Below, one piece after another: positions 11,801 to 24,879 of a stretch of DNA of 64,000 nt (the first letter of the stretch is position 1; each line of letters begins with the position of its first letter). The stretch lies in contig NC_135498.1 of assembly GCF_052857255.1 (NCBI RefSeq), positions 111,971,723-112,035,722 of the forward strand, read 5' to 3'. Source of the DNA: Amblyomma americanum (taxonomy: Eukaryota; Arthropoda; Arachnida; Ixodida; Ixodidae). The position numbers were made by a program, and so were the translations under genes. The notes beneath the pieces were generated by a model. That model was not told the DNA's origin and ran no database searches. It was given only the letters and a program-made list of their open reading frames with translations.

Positions 11801-14260
11801 TTACGAGGGAATTTGCTTTAGTTGCTAACCGTAAGAATTACCTATGTTTAGCAACATAAATCTACTCCAGGGCTTGGGTGGCATACCCTGCTCTTAAAAA
11901 GGTGTGCGCTGGAGGACAGCACACACCCATTTTACTCCTATATAGGCCAATTCCTGTTCAGGGTTAAGTTCTGCTAGTACTTGACCTGCGTAGCAGTGGC
12001 AGGTCTCCCGACGAAAGCTCCAGGCTTCATAAATGTATTTCCGTTTGTTTTGATCGATGAATTTGCATTGGATTGTTCCTTAGGGCGGAAAATAGCTATA
12101 AAGTAGTTCTTATATTCCTAATTATGATGGTTGCTGAAATAATACGCTTGGCGACTAATTCCACTACTTGCGCGCTCCGTACGAGTAGTAAAGACAGCAG
12201 TCACTACATTCTTTTTGTTTAAGCAAATTTCTGTCAATTTTACGCTTTTAACACTCTATAAAGGCAGCATACGGGATGTTATTGAAAGTAAGCTTGCCAC
12301 AACAAGGCAACTTTTGGCGATGATTGATGTTGTTAAGGATAAAGACAACAATCAAAGGAACGTTTATATGGATTAACCCATTAGTAGTTATACTCTACCC
12401 TTCAATCCTAAGGCGCATACCGAACATTCTACACGCTCCCCTAATACCCGATGCCGAATTTTTTCTGAAGTTCGCGTTCGCGAACTTTACGAAGTCGCAA
12501 GCGTCGACACATTTTTAAGATATGCCGTCACTCGCAACGTTGACCCAGCAATATGCCGTTTTTCTCATTCCTGCTTTTTCCGACGACAGCTTAAATCGCT
12601 CATTGAACGTCACTTGCATTTCAGAAATACCATCCTCGATTATCAGTCTGCTCAGGGCTAAATATTCAAAACCCACCTAGTCCGTAGCCTATGCAGCGCT
12701 AGTGCGCCTCTGCTCTGGCCTCTATCATCCCTGTCCGGTGCTCCTGTATGCTTTTGAAATTATTCGGCGGTCTTAAACTACTCGATAGGCCTGGGAGTAT
12801 GTTTATTTTCGCGCTGCAAGCGCGATGGTGTGATGCCCTGCTGCACCAAATTAAAATTGATGCCGGGCTCGCGTTTGCCTTCATATCTGCATCGTTACCC
12901 CTAATGACGTTCCAGCGTCTTTCTGTTCAAACCGCAGAGCACCGATAGGACGAAAGAAGATACATACCCAGGGGCGAGAAAGTAGCACCGTATCTTTCGT
13001 TCTTGAGTGCCCTAGTGGGCCTGTAGGGAGTTTGTGCGCTCCTGGGATTGGATAGGTCCGCGTGACCGCCCTCGGGCATGTTCAGTTGTGTGGCGTCAGC
13101 GCGCACTTCCCGCACTCTCTTAGGTTTCGCCCTCTCTTCCCTTCTCTTACCCTTTCGCAAGGTGACCGCACGCACTTGAGTCTGGTACCCGAGCTTCCTC
13201 GGGTTTTCTTGTTTGCGCCTTAATTCGTTATGGCGTTTTATTCATTTATTTGCTTTTCTAATTTGCAGCCATGATCGCAGAGCAGCATCCCAGTGTAAAT
13301 CGCCTCAGAGTGACGAGTGCGCCCTTAGTTCTATGTCACGGTATTTGCGAGTGTTTAAATTTCGCCTCGTGTAACAGAGGACACCTTTACGTCCTAAAAC
13401 TGCAAAAATACAAAGAAACGATGAACAAAGTGGAGCGAAAATTAGACAAAAAACAGGAATACCAAGAAGCTTCGCTTTACATTAGCAAGCACCTAAAACA
13501 TGTTCTAAGCCTGATTTGGAAGTTACGGGAGATAATACAAAGACTAACGAACACTTGTTTCGAGATACTTTTTTCGGGTGGCGTGAATTTGCCGTGCAAG
13601 CTTAACGTGACCGCCACTGTTCTCGACCTATAAATGTTGCAAGGAGAACCATTGCCAGTGGAGGCAAAGTTTCAAAGGTATCACCACAACATCTTCCAGG
13701 AAAAATTAAGAAAATAATGATTTATAAGCAAAGTGAATAGAATATTGTTCTCCCTCACACAGGAGCTCCCAAAGTGTGCAAGAAGCTCGTTGAACGACAA
13801 CTTATTGGCTTAGGCCGCAAACTCTGAAAACACAGCTGGGCGCCCTTGATTCCCCCAGCAGTGAATTTAAAATAAAAACAGAAGTGAAAAAAGGAACACC
13901 CTCTAAAGTTATACCAGTACCCTCCACTTTGACTTTATCGAAAAATTAACAGCTTTGAGCTGAGTTGAAGTTCCGGCTCTTTTTTTTTTAAGACTGCTTT
14001 CGCATATAAGTCTGCGCATTGTCAGAGTACAATCAGAATGGCACCACTTAGCATGCTCTAGGGTGGAGTGCCCGTCACATGAAGAAAAAAGGAACTTAAG
14101 CCCAAGCTCCGCAATATATGAACGACTGTTAACAGCTCGTGCATAGATAACAAGCTTGCTTCCATATCAGAAATACAGGACAGGAGTGGCAATGAAAAAG
14201 AACGTAAAAGAACACGATGCTAACTTTCAATGAAGATTCCCTTTTTGTGACAAATATATC
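8879..14260. other. No gene seen
   Basis: No supported gene over about 5.4 kb. A GC-richer block at about 12930-13220 contains no recognisable coding sequence. An open frame of 120 codons at 13271-13633 follows an acceptor-like TTTGCAG and includes a Lys/Glu-rich stretch, but it has no recognisable domain and its length is within chance. Confidence 0.5.
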
Positions 14261-14690
14261 ATGATCATCAGGAGCAGCAGCAGAAGCAGCAGCCTAAATG
14301 CCATCACCTCTCCAACAAACTCTGTCCTGTGCCAGCTGCGGCCGCCTTGTCCCTGTCAACTTATTAGATTAATCCACCCACATAACTTTCTGCCGCCCCT
14401 CCTACGCTTGCCTTCTCTTGGAGCCTATTCCGTTACCCTAACTGACCATCGAATATATTGCTCTCACATCAGGTCTCCTGCTCAAGCCCATTTTTCCTCC
14501 TTTATTTCGGCTATGATGTCATTAACTCACGTTTGTGCCTTGACCAACTCTATTCTCTTTGTTCTCCTACCGTTACACATTAAGCTCTGCGTTTCTCTCC
14601 ATTTAACTTCAAAACTTTACGTTAGCCTCCACGATTATGCACCATTGTTGAGTACCGGTAAGATAAACCTGCTATAATATATTTCTCAAT
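14261..14690 (-). mobile_element. RTE-type LINE 3' fragment, decayed
   Basis: Read on the minus strand, the sequence retains pieces of the C-terminal region after the reverse transcriptase of RTE-like LINEs: VNDIIAEIKEEKWA, then RWSVRVTE, APREGKRRRGGRKL and a following W. At least five in-frame stops interrupt it. The + strand left end is a CAT/CAG-type simple tail (near 14261-14292), matching the (GAT)n-type 3' end of these elements. It is a dead 5'-truncated copy. Confidence 0.65.
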
Positions 14691-15580
14691 ATGGATACTG
14701 GTAAACTGCTCGTCAAGATCTTTGAGAACCTGTAAAATGCACAGTACATCTCATTTTTATCCTCCTAGTTTACGTCTCTGAATATTAACGAATAAATATA
14801 AAAACGAGGACGATAAAACTGGCAGCGTACAGCCACAGCATATTCGGCTTCGAGAAATGAAGCTTCTTTCAGAGATAATGCAGCAGGAGGCAAGCCAATA
14901 TATACCGCCATTACGGTTGGCTTGCAGCAGACTTGTAGGCCGCTTAGCTCACACGATTTCCGCTCTGCGCGGACCTCATTAGTCTCAGTTCCATCTCATT
15001 TCCCTCTTTGAGTACACGCACTTGAGAACGAGGGTCAGCCTGTTCGTGACACGGAGCTGCCTGAATCGAGAAACCCAGCGGTGGCACAATTCATTGCGTA
15101 AGTACAGCCGGCCGAGTAGGCTGCATGAGGAAGTGGCCTTTCCGTTTTTGTCTCCCCATATCGATATATGAAACCCGAAGAGTGCGCGGGCTTCCTGGCC
15201 GCTGAGCCGCGACTGCTCCCACGGAGGTTTGCGTAGCTTGCTCGGGCTAAGTACGTGGGCTAGACGCGTCTCACATCACTCTAGCGTTCAGTGCTTCGGG
15301 GCATGATTCACTTCACTAAGAGAGGCAACAAAAAACACAGACGCTGAGATGGGTGGACGAACATGAACATTGAAGATTGCCGCATGGTATCATATATGAC
15401 ACAGCGCTCGTAGCCACAGTGCAGTCCGTCCTGGCCTTTTCATTAAGTACTTGCGCTTTATGTTCATGTGCCACGCGCTTTTCTTTCTATAGATGTCACC
15501 CCATCTGCAATCATTTATTCTTTACGTTACGAAACCAAAGAAACTGTTGCAGAATGCTACGCAGAGTGCTCCGCGAGGCA
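14691..15580. other. No gene seen
   Basis: No supported gene. A 109-nt stretch ending at GTAAGT (about 14990-15098) stays open from an AG, but its flanking splice signals are weak. Confidence 0.4.
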
Positions 15581-15803
15581 TCCGGCAGAATGGCTCACCC
15601 ATTTTGGCGTTCGGATGCCCGAGTCGAAGGTTGTGGAGTCGAATCCGAGGCTGAGCAGCCGTATTTCGCTCTCGGCGAAATGTGAAAATGCCTGTGTGAT
15701 GTGCAATGTCAGCGGGCGTTAAATAAGCTCAGGCGGTCTAAATGAATCCAGAACCTTCAATTGCTGTGATCCTCATAGGCAATGCGTCACTTTGAGATCC
15801 CGT
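15581..15803 (+). mobile_element. Ruka-type SINE, short form, strongly diverged
   Basis: The recognisable order is a degraded A box (ATGGCTCACCCATTTTGGCG), a B-box-like GTGGAGTCGAATCC, a GATGTGCAATGTCAGCGGGCGTTAAA block, and the short-form end CCTCATAGGCAATGCGTCACTTTGAGA. The 3' end runs directly into the pentanucleotide microsatellite. Confidence 0.7.
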
Positions 15804-15963
15804 ATACCATACCATACAATACCATACCCTACCGTACCATACCGTACCATACAGTATCATACCATACCATACCATGCCATACCATGCAATACCATGCCAT
15901 ACCATGCCATACCATGCCATACCATACCATACCATACCATACCATACCATACCATACCATACC
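15802..15963. repeat. Pentanucleotide microsatellite (TACCA)n
   Basis: About 160 bp of TACCA/ATACC units, perfect toward the right and interrupted by single-base variants (TACCG, TACAA, TGCCA) toward the left. It begins exactly where the SINE tail ends. Open frames of 65-96 codons across it are artefacts of the repeat. Confidence 0.95.
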
Positions 15964-15966
15964 CCA

Positions 15967-16040
15967 TGAGATCTTTTAACGCACTTCAGCTTTCGCACCG
16001 TTCATCGAAATGCGGCCGCCATGTAAGGTATCAAACCAGC
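15967..16040 (-). mobile_element. Ruka-type SINE fragment
   Basis: The + strand shows TTTTAACGCACTTCAG, CATCGAAATGCGGCCGCC and GGTATCAAACC, the reverse complement of the SINE middle-to-B-box region with an internal deletion. It faces the plus-strand copy across the microsatellite. Confidence 0.6.
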
Positions 16041-19000
16041 AGTTTCAAAGCACAATTGTCGTACACTATAAGAGCATCATAAATAACTGCATTCGTGACT
16101 CAACAAACACACGGCGAAGTGGAGACGAATGCTCTCGTCACATCACTAATGCTCTGCAACTTCAGATGGCGTGATACTCACTGTCCCAACTGTCCGTCCG
16201 GAAATCAGAGCAGATATTCAACTCAACCTGAGATAAACTCACTCAGGGAACAAAGTGCACTTTCTTTCATAGTTCTCAACTCGCGGGTATTTCATTAACC
16301 CAAGAAATGGCACTGAAAATAGCCACTGACACTCACCACGGGTAGAGGACATATACAGAAGAACGTGCAGCAATGATCTATACATCGGTCGACATTACAG
16401 AGCCTACTGTGTGTCGCAATGGTACTTCAGGACGTCAAACTGTGCCCATGAATTTTATAAGGCAGCAGTGAACGGCAAACAGAGCACGCTTGTTAGTCCA
16501 GCCGTCTACACAAGATGCAGCAAGACGACGGGCTTCTGCAAGGCCGTGTCTAACCACTAGCCCGCTCCTTTAAGACCGCCACCTAGATAATTTTCTTTGC
16601 CGTTAAACGAAACATTCAGGAACAGTTTCAACGACCAACAGAAAACGTTACCGCTAACAAAATTTTCTTGAACTAAATTTCCTCGAACTGTTACACCTAG
16701 CCATGGTGTCCATACCTAGCCAAGTCCGACATTAGGACCTGTGATTCAGGACCATCGCCCGCGTTCACTAATCGCAATGCTCCACTTGATGCGATAGGCT
16801 TTATCGCAAACTAAGCGCGCTGTCGTGACCTGCGGGGAGCTTTCCTGAACTAATCAAGATTGAAGCCCTGCCCCATTGAAGTAGAGTTAAGGCTTGTTTT
16901 GCCCGCCTAAAGCGCTTATTTCGCTAAGAACTAGTGAGGGGACGTGCGTTCTCGTAGCCTTTCCAGAAAGGGCACAGTAAGCTTTTGGCATTTGTTCTCT
17001 AGCGCTGATGCTGGCCTTGTTCACAGTAGGATAAGCGCAGAAAGAGCCACCAACAGCCCTAAAAGGACGTCAGCACGGAAAGCAACAGCAAAGGCATGCA
17101 TTCCTCACGTCACATGAAACGCCATCAGAGCAGAGTTCAATTCGTTGTCCCAGTAACTGTGTCCATTCACCGTGAGGAGGATGCATTGTTAGTCTTCAAT
17201 CAGGCACAAAACAGGAAAGCAAAGAAAGCCCTTCGCCATCGGAGATGGTGCAATGCGGATGGATACTCGTCAACTCGAGTACTCGTAACATTACAGTCAA
17301 CAGTTCTTCAACAACCAGACAGGACAATATCATCGTAGTAGGCCGCGTTCTGAACAAACTGTCTACCTTATTTCGAACTCATCTAGTATTTGTGATGTTG
17401 CTCCTCTGTGCTGCCTCAAGTATACTGCACAAACCTCCATTTCAACCGGCGCGACTTCATCCCCTTCACCTGAATCGGAAAGATGTCCTCGATTTGTAGA
17501 GGCGCCTGCGTGGGACAACAGGCCATTATTGGAAAGAGTGGAAGTGAACGGTGAACGGACGAACAAGTGAGTAGAAAAATAAATAAGAAGCCGAGTGGTG
17601 TCAGAGCAGAGAAAAAGAGAATCTGCGATTTTCATCGCAGAAAAATCAAGGAAAGCTGACTGTCGTGTTGTTTTCTATTTTTTTACGTCACCTTCTACCA
17701 GCCTTTGTAGCGTTTCCGTTGCACAGGGCGCTGCGAACGAATGTCGGTAACCGTTTTCTCGCCCAATATTTCTGCTTTCGTTTGTCCCATTCCTTTCCTT
17801 ACGAGTCCCGAAGGCCCGGTTATCAGGGGGGCAGTTTTTCTTCTGGGGCACGTAAGCGCGTTCCTTGCACACATGACGGGGTGAGTCTCGGGAGGAAAAG
17901 CGGTGTTGCGATTATTTCGATCGCTACCTACCTCTAGATCGTTACCCTTTGTCAAAAACGCATCCTAGTTTCTTCCACCTCTTTTCTGCGTTCGTGAATT
18001 TGACTAAAATTTAAAAAACCGGAACGACGAAAGACGAAAAAAAGCAACAAATATCCCTCTGACGGTGACTGCAAAGGCAAGTCGCCTGCTGCCGGAAAGG
18101 AATGGGAGAAGTATCGCCGGGAGAAAAATCTCGCTGTCACATACCTTGACCTCTCCCCGTGGAGCAGCTGTCCGAGAGAATTGACGTCATTACTTTTTCT
18201 GCCGCAAAGAATGTCTTCCTGCCCACGCTTTCCTCTGCCTTGGGCAGAAAAACTCGAGAGAGCGTACAGCTTCCGATCGGAGTGTATTTCCGGAAGGCTC
18301 CTCTCAGGGGCCCACAATACCTACCGCACTCAAAATAACGTCATTTCAATGGTCACAGGTTACGCCAGCGGTACACTACGTCTTTCAATAGAAGTAGTCC
18401 ATAAAGCGGTTACGCCAGCGATCATTTCGCAAGATATTCCTCAGAATGATTTTGTGACGCTTTGAACAGTGTCTAGTAAATAGAAGTGTCGGTACGAAAC
18501 GAATATGCGACATACACTATAATGCTAGTCACGTACGCACTAAATTCATTGTTACAAAGCGCTCAAAAGACAAAGGCGAAGAAGGGACCGCACCGTAAGG
18601 CGACAGAAGTACTTCTCTTCATCTTCGTATTTTCTACGCTTTATATTCATTGGTGCGCAGCTACTCTTCTAACCGTCCGCTTTAATTGCGCAATAAACAT
18701 CGCCTAACGTTAGTGTGCCTATATATGTTAAAAAAATGCACCTAGAAGCATAGACAAAGCAGAAGCAAACCGAGCAGTTCCAGAAGAAAGGTTGGTTTAC
18801 ATCTTTTGAAGCCATACGAAGCAGTGGCAGAAAAGAGTTCCATGAAATCAGCGTTAACTGGCTATTTTCGACATTTGACCCCAAAGGTTGACGCACAACT
18901 GCTGGCCGTATAAAAGATTAAGAAAAATGCAATGCGCATTAAAAAATACACGAACAAAGTCTACAAATCTGTTCTATGATCGTAGCGTCGCACGCATGCC

Positions 19001-20660
19001 GGAAACATTCAAAGTTGACTGCAAGTTTCAGCTGTGGATTCTTTCACACGCAGGGCTTCTGTGTTTGCGTGGAGACTTAGTAACGCGTGGTAAAAATTGC
19101 AGCGAGTAAAATAACCAGCGCCAACAGAAAAAAAAGAATAACAATATAGAAGCAGAAAGTAGAGAACAAAAACAGTTTAATAAAAGGAACATTTTACTAG
19201 CATAAAAAGAAAACAGCGAACAGTCAGATACATGCTCTGATATTTCTTTCGGCACCGGTGTGAAGACATCTTTTTAGTGACGCAATACAGAGCCAGACGT
19301 ATCCGTGAAGCAGTACAAATTCAGAGAGCAGCCAATGAAATTTGGCGCATGGTTTACAGGCGAAAAAGCAAAGCGAATATTTGTCCTCGGAGATTAAAGA
19401 ACAGTGTATCGCGAACTTTTTGCGATGTTGTCGTCCAACGCATTTGATATATTGAAAAAGCTCTGACAATATTTGCAGCTCTTATCAAACAAATGCGAGG
19501 ACCGGATATATGTACTGGATTGAGTGCGGCAGGTTTGACATAGTGGCATCAAAATGTTCTGAATATTCGTTTGCTCATTTACATTTGTCTGCATTCAGAG
19601 ACATTGGCTGTAAGGCAAGGTTGGTGGCAGAGCGGCGCTTATAGAAGCTACAGGCTTTGACCCTAAATAATCATACGCTTGAATTATGTTTAATACATAC
19701 AAAACGTGAACAACCAGTCAGGTGCACGAGTGAATGTGCCATGTCTACAAAAACTTTTTCCAATTGTTAAAAAACTGTTTGAACCATATTCATCTCTATG
19801 CTTCTTAAATTACGTCATTGTCCCCAAACCTCTTAATGAATGGTCCAGCGCTGATCGTATGCCACACAGCGTGGCACAGTCATTCGACACTGGTCTATAG
19901 CATCTGGACTTGCCAACTACGACTAATGGCATCCACGTGACGAGGAACAACGTGCACAGACTGCAGGAATGGTAGCAGGAGAATCCTATGCACCACAGCA
20001 GTGGCTTTATAACTAACTTGATTTCTTTACCTAGAGAAACACGCTGGAAAAGAGCCCGTATTCTTGCTTACTCCTTTCCTGTCACCCTGTCACCTTGTCT
20101 TTCTTTTTTTCTGCCTTCCGCTTGCTTAGCCTTGCATCGCCCATAGGTCCAAGATTAGACCTTTTTTCCCGTATCCTGCCCAGCCTCCCGCTTGCCATTA
20201 CGGCTGCCGACTTACTCATTTGGTTCTAAACGTCTAATTAATCCCCCTGAGGTCTCCTGTCCTATTACGCCTTCTTCCATCACCCGTCTTTTAGGCCGTG
20301 AGTGGGCTTTTAGGTGCCGGCTAGCGGGCCGTTTGGCCGCCAACAGTCATCAGTGCCTTTCCGTCTACAATGCAAAAAAGTCTTATTTGCGAAGTCTATT
20401 TTTCTAAACAGTGCGGTTTCTAATTAAAACCTCTTGCGTTTCTCTTATGAGCCAAGCAAATTCGGGTCAAATTCACGCTCGTACTGCGGGCCGCGTAACC
20501 GGCCTATGATCTTGAACGAGAGAGTGCTTGCGTTAATGCCAGCGTTGTGCAAAGCGGGAAATGCAGCTCCTTACGATACTATCCCACTGTGTGGGCCTTC
20601 GGTACGACCGTGTGGGCCCTAAACTTGGACCAGTGGAAAAAGGGTCGCAGCCTGTTACCG
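16041..20660. other. No gene seen
   Basis: No supported gene or recognised repeat over about 4.6 kb. Open frames are at most about 121 codons and look random. Confidence 0.5.
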
Positions 20661-20840
20661 ATCGGGAGGAGTATAAACCGGTTCGTAGCCGCGGCTAATT
20701 GTTTTCTTTGCGTTTGACGAGGCGGCAGCAGACGCGAAAGACTGTCGGTAGCGGTCGTCTAATTCGCATTTAACGAGTCGGCCTCTGACCTGATTAGGCA
20801 GAAGACGAACCCCGTGTCAGTTCTACCCGGTCCTATTCGC
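20661..20840 (+). promoter_or_regulatory. TATA-bearing GC-rich block, possible promoter or LTR remnant
   Basis: TATAAA at 20672-20677 sits in GGGAGGAGTATAAACCGGTT and is followed by about 150 bp of CpG-rich sequence. No matching second repeat, primer-binding site or coding exon was found. Its identity is open; it could be a chance TATA box. Confidence 0.2.
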
Positions 20841-23800
20841 GGTCTTTGTTTTTTTATTTATTTCACACAGATTTCTCGTTACGCTGGACGTCTAGCCGGG
20901 CACGCCCCAGCGAAGATTCTGGGCCGAGGAAGTCTCGCACGCCAGGGGCAGCTGTCTGGCAATTAGGAATACGGCGCTAATGAGATCGTTTTGTGGGGGG
21001 GTCAACGACTCAACGAGCCACACCGTTGAAGAAGTCGCTTTTTCTCGGGTTATTATTCTTTGACGACGCCTGAAGGTGGCGATGGTCACTTTGCAGTGGA
21101 AAACTTTTGAAGCACGCGTGTCTGCACACAATTTTAGCGCTCTCATCTAGACAAACTACGTTGCGGTGTAGGCTAAGTTACAATGGCAGTAATCATGCGT
21201 TAGCAACATGCCGTAGCTCTATGCCAGCCAGTCAGAAAAAGGCGGGTAGAGAAAAAGAATGCAGCGGCGACGAACAACCTAAGTGTTTTAACATGCTTGC
21301 CGCTGTCATCGCTGAAATGAGCTTCGCTTCTAATATCAAAAAATATCAAGCACATGCGGCACAGCACCACATGACATCTGCAATATGAGCCTTGCGCCAC
21401 CGACTGAACAAGTGGTATTGCTCATAGAGACCTTTAGAAAGGAACAAAGGCACAAAAAACAACAAAGCAAGGAAGAAGTAACTTGTAGTTCTCGAAGGCT
21501 AAATTGGGCGCACATTTGCTCCGAGTGTTCAAGCATAAAGTGTATGCCAAACACCATGTCATCTGACAAGTCACGAAGATGTGACGCTTGATGGCATTGA
21601 TGCTGGCTAGCGCCTATAAAAAACTCGTGCGCGGCTGTATGAACGTTTTGTCTACGTGCATCCAGAGGCAGTTATTGCGTAAGAGGACGGACCTTAATTT
21701 TCGTTAAAGGTAGACAGGACAGTTGCTACGCTTCTTAAGTTTAATCATGTGTCTTAACATTCGGCTAGAACTAAGCCAAGAAAAGCAAATCAGAAGAATA
21801 AAAGACATATGTGTTACCTAATTGCGTGCTGATCAAATATCGCTAACTGTGCTGGAAGGCAGAACCTCTGTCAGGCTTCCATTGAGCCTTTAGTCTCTGC
21901 CTCCTCGTGTGTACGAGGAATCAAAAAATAACTTTCCCTTTCAGTCTCAATTAATTGGCTCAGTGTGCCTCAGGAAGTATTTTACTACTTGAATCAGCAC
22001 TAATATTTGGGTGCTACATTATTTTTTAATATGAGGGTCTCCATTAGGTCCAATTAGTTTCCTGAAAGCCGCCCAACATCACGTGCTGCTTGTGAGCTAG
22101 GTGTAAGAGATCGCTCTCATCAGCTGACTCTAGAAGCGAGAACCAAGAGAAAATTGCGCCCAAGAAAACTGACAGCCCTGCCATCACGACGATACTAAGG
22201 AACAGAACTGCTGACATCACCGCCGTTCATCTGCACCTGCAAAAATAAAGTCCGCTTTTTTACTTGACTACCGCTGACTGAAACGCCGCAAGTGGGAGCA
22301 GAAGGCGCGAGGTGATTCACGAAAGCCGTGCAAAGACGTTATGACTACAGTCTTGGCGTAAACTTGCAAGGGTGACTTGCCGGAGAACGAAACCGAACCC
22401 CCGGCTTGTTGGCACCTATATGATCTATCCCAATTATGTATTGTCTCATCCGAAATGTAATATTGATGCTAAGACTTTCAAAATGTGCAGCTTCAAGCAT
22501 ATTTAGCAATTTGTGTATAACGACCGGTCTCTGGCTGCGTCCCAAAACGTTCGATTCAGTTGCTTCAAGCAATAAGCAGTCTCTAGTTCTTTTATATCCT
22601 CCTCAGCCTCCTCCGTGTGCCTTACTGTGCATTTTTTTTAGTTTTGCGGAATTCTTAAAAAGCGCATCATTCGTGCAACCCAAATGCCACAGAAAATCTC
22701 TGTGGCACCTATCTCTCTCTCTCCATGGCTCTTAAAATTCTCTTCGTTCAAACACAATAAGTTTTTCGAGAACTGTGCAACAATAGCAGCACCTCTCTGA
22801 GTTGGTTGATTCGCCTAAATGAGATTTCTGTTCTCTGCGGCCATTCAAGTTCCACGTGCTTTACTATAAGATTTAATATAATTTTGACTAAAATACACTT
22901 CCTGTCGAGCATTTCTTTACTTACATATATGTGATGAGAAGTTTTTGCATGTTTCTGTGGGCCTAAAGGCCGGCGGCGCACAGCATGGAGAAAAAATTAT
23001 GAAGTACGAGCTGTTTCATTTAAGGCTACACATTTGTTTGGCTACATCTATGGAACATACACACTACAGGAAAGCACTAACAAGACGAACTTTCACTTGT
23101 ATCCGGCATGGATACACCGTGTACACTGCAGTCTGGGTTGCGCTCATGTAGAGGCGGCTTCCCCCAACTTGGGCGCGGATAATTCGGAAAAAGAAAATGT
23201 CAGACCTGCCGTCATTACTACCTTTTTCCAGCGTGTACTCGGAGCGGATAGCAACTGTCGACCACAATTTGGTCTCGACAGGAGGGCTAGAAACAGCATG
23301 ACTTAGCTCGTCTGCTCGTGGATTTTCAATGTGTGGCGTGCCGTGTCCGTGGACATTGTTGTAAAATTTTTAAAGCTACAGGAATTTGTAATGTAGCGAT
23401 TTAACCGAAGATGGCTTCATTTACGGGGGTGGTGAGACAACAGATCTGAGCAGCTATGACAGCGGTAGCCATGAAGAACCTCAAAGCTATGTGTGGTTAG
23501 CCCCTTTATAAATCGTCAAACTGCATAGCCCCATAAAGCCGTTTGCACTCAGTATTGTTGTAAAAGTAAACGGATAATTGTCACTTTCGTGAAATGGCCG
23601 CACCCCTCCAAAACAGCGAAAACAAAGTGCGGCCTATCGTCGAGTGCAGACGGTAAATCTATCAGGATCACTTCTAAAACAGTGCGCGGCCTGTATGAAT
23701 TTAGGCTAATGCATGTCGGCGTGCGTACGTAGTAGACCAATTTCCTGTGACTTACACGCATAGCCGGGCTTCCAAAAAGCTATGATTTTGCGACCTGGCA

Positions 23801-24879
23801 CGAGAACTGCTTAACAGAAGCGTTTCTCTGTAGGTCAGGCGCATTAGGCTATCATTGTTTTGTGTCTAGGCACAGCTGCTTTGTAATTTTTGATAACTTC
23901 TACTCCGTCATGTGTAAGAGGCCACAAGTTTATACATATGCATTACTGCAAGGTGAGTTAGTTCCATCTCAGATACCGTTCTCTAGAAGGAGTCTTGCCG
24001 GGCAGCGTCGACGATACAGACAACCGGTCTTAAGAAGCGTGTCATTGACTTCATTAGCGAACGTATGTAAAAACAATGCCTTCTTAATGGAGAAATCGCG
24101 TTTTGAATGTGTGTTGCCGATACCAGCATCGGCTGCTCCTTTCAGTAGAGGTTGCTTAGCAACGCTTATGTGAACACCACGGCTGCACCCCTACTGTAGG
24201 AGGCAAAAGCCGAGAAATGGCCAGATTATTTTGGTCATAAGCGTTGGCTACGAATACATCCCAGCGCTTACAGCATTTTGAGCACCCAATTTTTTCTGCT
24301 GCGATTAATGCCAAAGCACCACTAATTCGCGACCCCCATGGGTTAGAAAGGTGAAGGAGCTGCTCTGAGGGAATCATAAGTTACTCTGAGTCAAATATAC
24401 CAAACTCGTCAATTTAAGCTCGGCTGGTCCCGATAGCGCTCACTGTTTTGTTAACATACGCAAACAGAAACACTTTCGGAGAGTTCCACGTAGCTCTAAG
24501 TCTCTTCCAGATAATGGTCTGGGTTTGGAGAGGCGTTTTGCCTTTGAAAAACATAGTGCTCCAGATGGGCCATGGATTCATACCGTTCTACCCAGAAAAA
24601 TATACAGTGTGAACACTCTAGCGCTTTCGTCTACTAGACGGAGTTTATGTGGAATTCCTGTCCTGAACTTGTGTAAGACAGTTTGAAATGAAGTTTTTTA
24701 GTGTTCAGGTGCCACGTACGAGACTGTAAGGGCTGAAAATTTCCGGCTTCGGAAGCCCGTCGAAAGTCGGAATCTCCTTATTTCTGAGGATAAAGTTAAT
24801 AATCCTGTATATATTCTTTTTCTTTATTCTCCAGAGTTACAGCTTTTTTGTGTGTGTCTGCGAGGCAGTGCACGAAATT
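20841..24879. other. No gene seen
   Basis: No supported gene. A stretch at 23870-23952 is flanked by an acceptor (TTGTTTTGTGTCTAG) and a perfect donor (CAAG|GTGAGT), but its 27 codons match nothing I recognise. Confidence 0.45.

Noticed and set aside
13271..13633. 120-codon frame after an acceptor-like TTTGCAG
   Set aside because: Length is within chance, no donor or family recognised, and the ATG lies directly behind the supposed acceptor.
14990..15098. 109-nt phase-0 candidate second exon for the gene at 2309
   Set aside because: The acceptor is weak, the donor has C at -1, and 36 open codons are common by chance.
15738..16082. Open frames of 65-96 codons rich in Tyr, His, Pro, Trp and Met
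   Set aside because: They are translations of the TACCA microsatellite.
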